Assembly (NCBI GenBank): GCA_958296055.1
Contig: CATQHS010000001.1
Span: forward strand, 1,066,277-1,130,276
Source: an uncultured Acidimicrobiales bacterium
GTDB lineage: Bacteria > Actinomycetota > Acidimicrobiia > Acidimicrobiales > Aldehydirespiratoraceae
Direction: 5' to 3'
Length of the DNA: 64,000 bases
Part shown: in pieces, positions 63,096 to 64,000 of the stretch
Layout of the letters: every line of letters starts with the position of its first letter
Position numbering within the stretch: the first letter of the stretch is position 1
The notes under the pieces: model-generated
What the model was told of the DNA's origin: nothing
The model's input: the letters and a program-made list of their open reading frames with translations, nothing else
Database searches by the model: none
Made by a program: the position numbers and the translations under genes

Positions 63096-63445
63096 CGATT
63101 CGCCGCTCCTGCGCCTCCGCGCCGGATTTCGAGCTCGAGGCCGGGCGCCACCCCCCAGCGGTCGAAAGCCCCCGCCGCGGCCTCGATCACCGAGCGGGCC
63201 CTCCACACCGGCACCCCCACCCGGTGCGGGGCCATGGTGGTCACCCGCAGCACCCGCATCTCGGCGTCGCAGTGGGCCACGTCGATCGGGAACCGCATCC
63301 CCACCGTGTGCACCCACCGGGCCCGCTCCAACAGCAGGGCGCCATCGAACTCGTCGCGGCCCAGCAGTCCCCGGCGCCGGTCGCGGCGGGCGGCGGCCAC
63401 CTCCAGCGAGGCGATGACCCGGTCGCCGGCTACCAGCCAAGCCAT
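63092..63445 (-). CDS. DUF192 family protein
   Basis: 117 residues from the ATG at 63445. The DUF192 core is seen: RDRRRGLLGRDEFDGALLLE, ARWVHTVGMRFPIDVAHCDA and VIEAAAGAFDRWGVAPGLEL. These are small beta-barrel proteins of unknown role, often exported. No signal peptide here. Coupled by the mini-ORF ladder to rsmI. Confidence 0.87.
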   Translation of the reverse strand: MAWLVAGDRVIASLEVAAARRDRRRGLLGRDEFDGALLLERARWVHTVGMRFPIDVAHCDAEMRVLRVTTMAPHRVGVPVWRARSVIEAAAGAFDRWGVAPGLELEIRRGGAGAANR

Positions 63446-63507
63446 GGCCGTGAATCTAGATTCCGAGAGAGCAGATCCGGCGACGGCCGGGGGCCGGAGG
63501 GCGCGGA

Positions 63508-64000
63508 TCAGGCCGGGCTCGGGGCGCTTTCGGTGATCGCCCTCCACACCTTCTCGGGCGTGTAGGGCATGTCGAGATGGCGGATCCCCAGGGGGGACAG
63601 GGCGTCGATGACCGCGCTCTGCACCGCGGGGAGCGACCCGATGGTCCCGGACTCGCCGATCCCCTTGGCCCCGAGCGGGTTGAGGGGCGTGGGGGTCTCG
63701 GTGTGGGCGGTTTCGTAGGCGGGCACCTCGGTGGGGCCGGGCAGGCAGTAGTCGGCGAAGTTGGCGGTGCGGGGATTGCCGTCTTCGTCGTAGAGCACCT
63801 GCTCGTAGAGGGCCTGCGCCGCGCCCTGGGTGATCCCGCCGTGGACCTGGCCCCTCACCAGCATGGGGTTGAGGATGCGACCGCAGTCGTCGACGGCGAC
63901 GTGACGGACCAGCCGGGCGTCGCCGGTTTCGGAGTCGACCTCCACCACGGCCACGTGGGCGCCGAAGGGGTAGGTGGCCGCCCCCTGGTCGAAGTCGATC
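63508..64000 (-). CDS. CoxL/xanthine dehydrogenase large subunit, C-terminal part (partial)
   Basis: The frame is open through the window edge. The visible ~164 residues are the C-terminus of a molybdenum hydroxylase large subunit: RHVAVDDCGRILNPMLVRGQ, VHGGITQGAAQALYEQVLYD, NFADYCLPGPTEVPAYETAH, and GAKGIGESGTIGSLPAVQSA with the catalytic Glu of the KGxGE motif. The active-site loop that separates true CO dehydrogenase from other hydroxylases is outside the window. Target of the moxR-vWA-xdhC-mocA-coxG maturation genes. Confidence 0.9.
   Translation of the reverse strand, partial: IDFDQGAATYPFGAHVAVVEVDSETGDARLVRHVAVDDCGRILNPMLVRGQVHGGITQGAAQALYEQVLYDEDGNPRTANFADYCLPGPTEVPAYETAHTETPTPLNPLGAKGIGESGTIGSLPAVQSAVIDALSPLGIRHLDMPYTPEKVWRAITESAPSPA

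Overview
The window looks like a chromosomal segment of a high-G+C actinobacterium, most likely Acidimicrobiia and possibly host-associated. This rests on G+C of about 70% in ordinary genes (42 of 60 bases at 6601-6660), a 30-residue bS22 ribosomal peptide, UvrD2 with a C-terminal HRDC domain, paired FadE-type acyl-CoA dehydrogenases, an Rpf-like protein, a CoxL/MoxR/XdhC set, a large sulfatase and plant-type LRR proteins with SLH-like tails. The order metG - tatD - rpf - rsmA - ispE ... prs - rplY - pth - mfd - (surA) - mazG - eno - ftsB - DUF501 - ppx matches the Mycobacterium tuberculosis metS-to-ppx region as I recall it.

Layout. 1-9.2 kb: end of a YceI/cytochrome c/copper monooxygenase fusion, hicBA, a fused nucleotidyltransferase-HEPN protein, an acyl-CoA dehydrogenase pair, and uvrD2. 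9.2-12.8 kb: an A+T-rich four-gene operon built round a GHKL ATPase, the best candidate for an undescribed defence system. 12.9-24.7 kb: sulfatase, SMP-30 lactonase, 3-hydroxyisobutyrate-dehydrogenase-like enzyme, tRNA-Leu, a coiled-coil repeat protein, an XRE/ImmA regulator with its operator, gene debris (YgjP, DprA and an HTH protein), a Cas4-like nuclease, an MFS carrier and an enoyl-CoA hydratase. 24.7-28.6 kb: two duplicated LRR-SLH proteins and a G14 tract. 28.6-39.4 kb: GNAT, ppx, DUF501, a cox maturation cluster (coxG, mocA, xdhC, vWA, moxR) carrying an inserted SBD-HNH nuclease and a two-repeat protein, then ftsB and eno. 39.4-46.2 kb: a 6.3-kb A+T-rich insertion with a giant DUF4011/helicase/Vsr-like protein at the 3' end of mazG, bounded by 148-bp direct repeats. 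46-60.7 kb: conserved housekeeping block with tRNA-Gln. 60.8-64 kb: a BglII-like restriction-modification pair, rsmI, DUF192 and the 3' end of a CoxL-like gene.

Two patterns run through the window. First, several stop/start junctions are tandemly multiplied, so that chains of 2- to 25-codon mini-ORFs lead from the stop of one gene to the start of the next (coxG>DUF501, rsmA>ispE, pth>mfd, DUF192>rsmI, and the 5' end of the DUF6941-like gene). Second, many genes have a -10-like hexamer 6-7 nt before the start codon, as expected of leaderless mRNAs. Four of these (uvrD2, rmuC, the DNA methyltransferase and a 120-aa unknown) also carry an upstream (T/C)GTC-N12 element like the actinobacterial PafBC/RecA-NDp damage promoter. 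Foreign cargo (hicBA, the GHKL operon, the helicase, the two-repeat protein and the R-M pair) is scattered between core genes rather than collected in one island.
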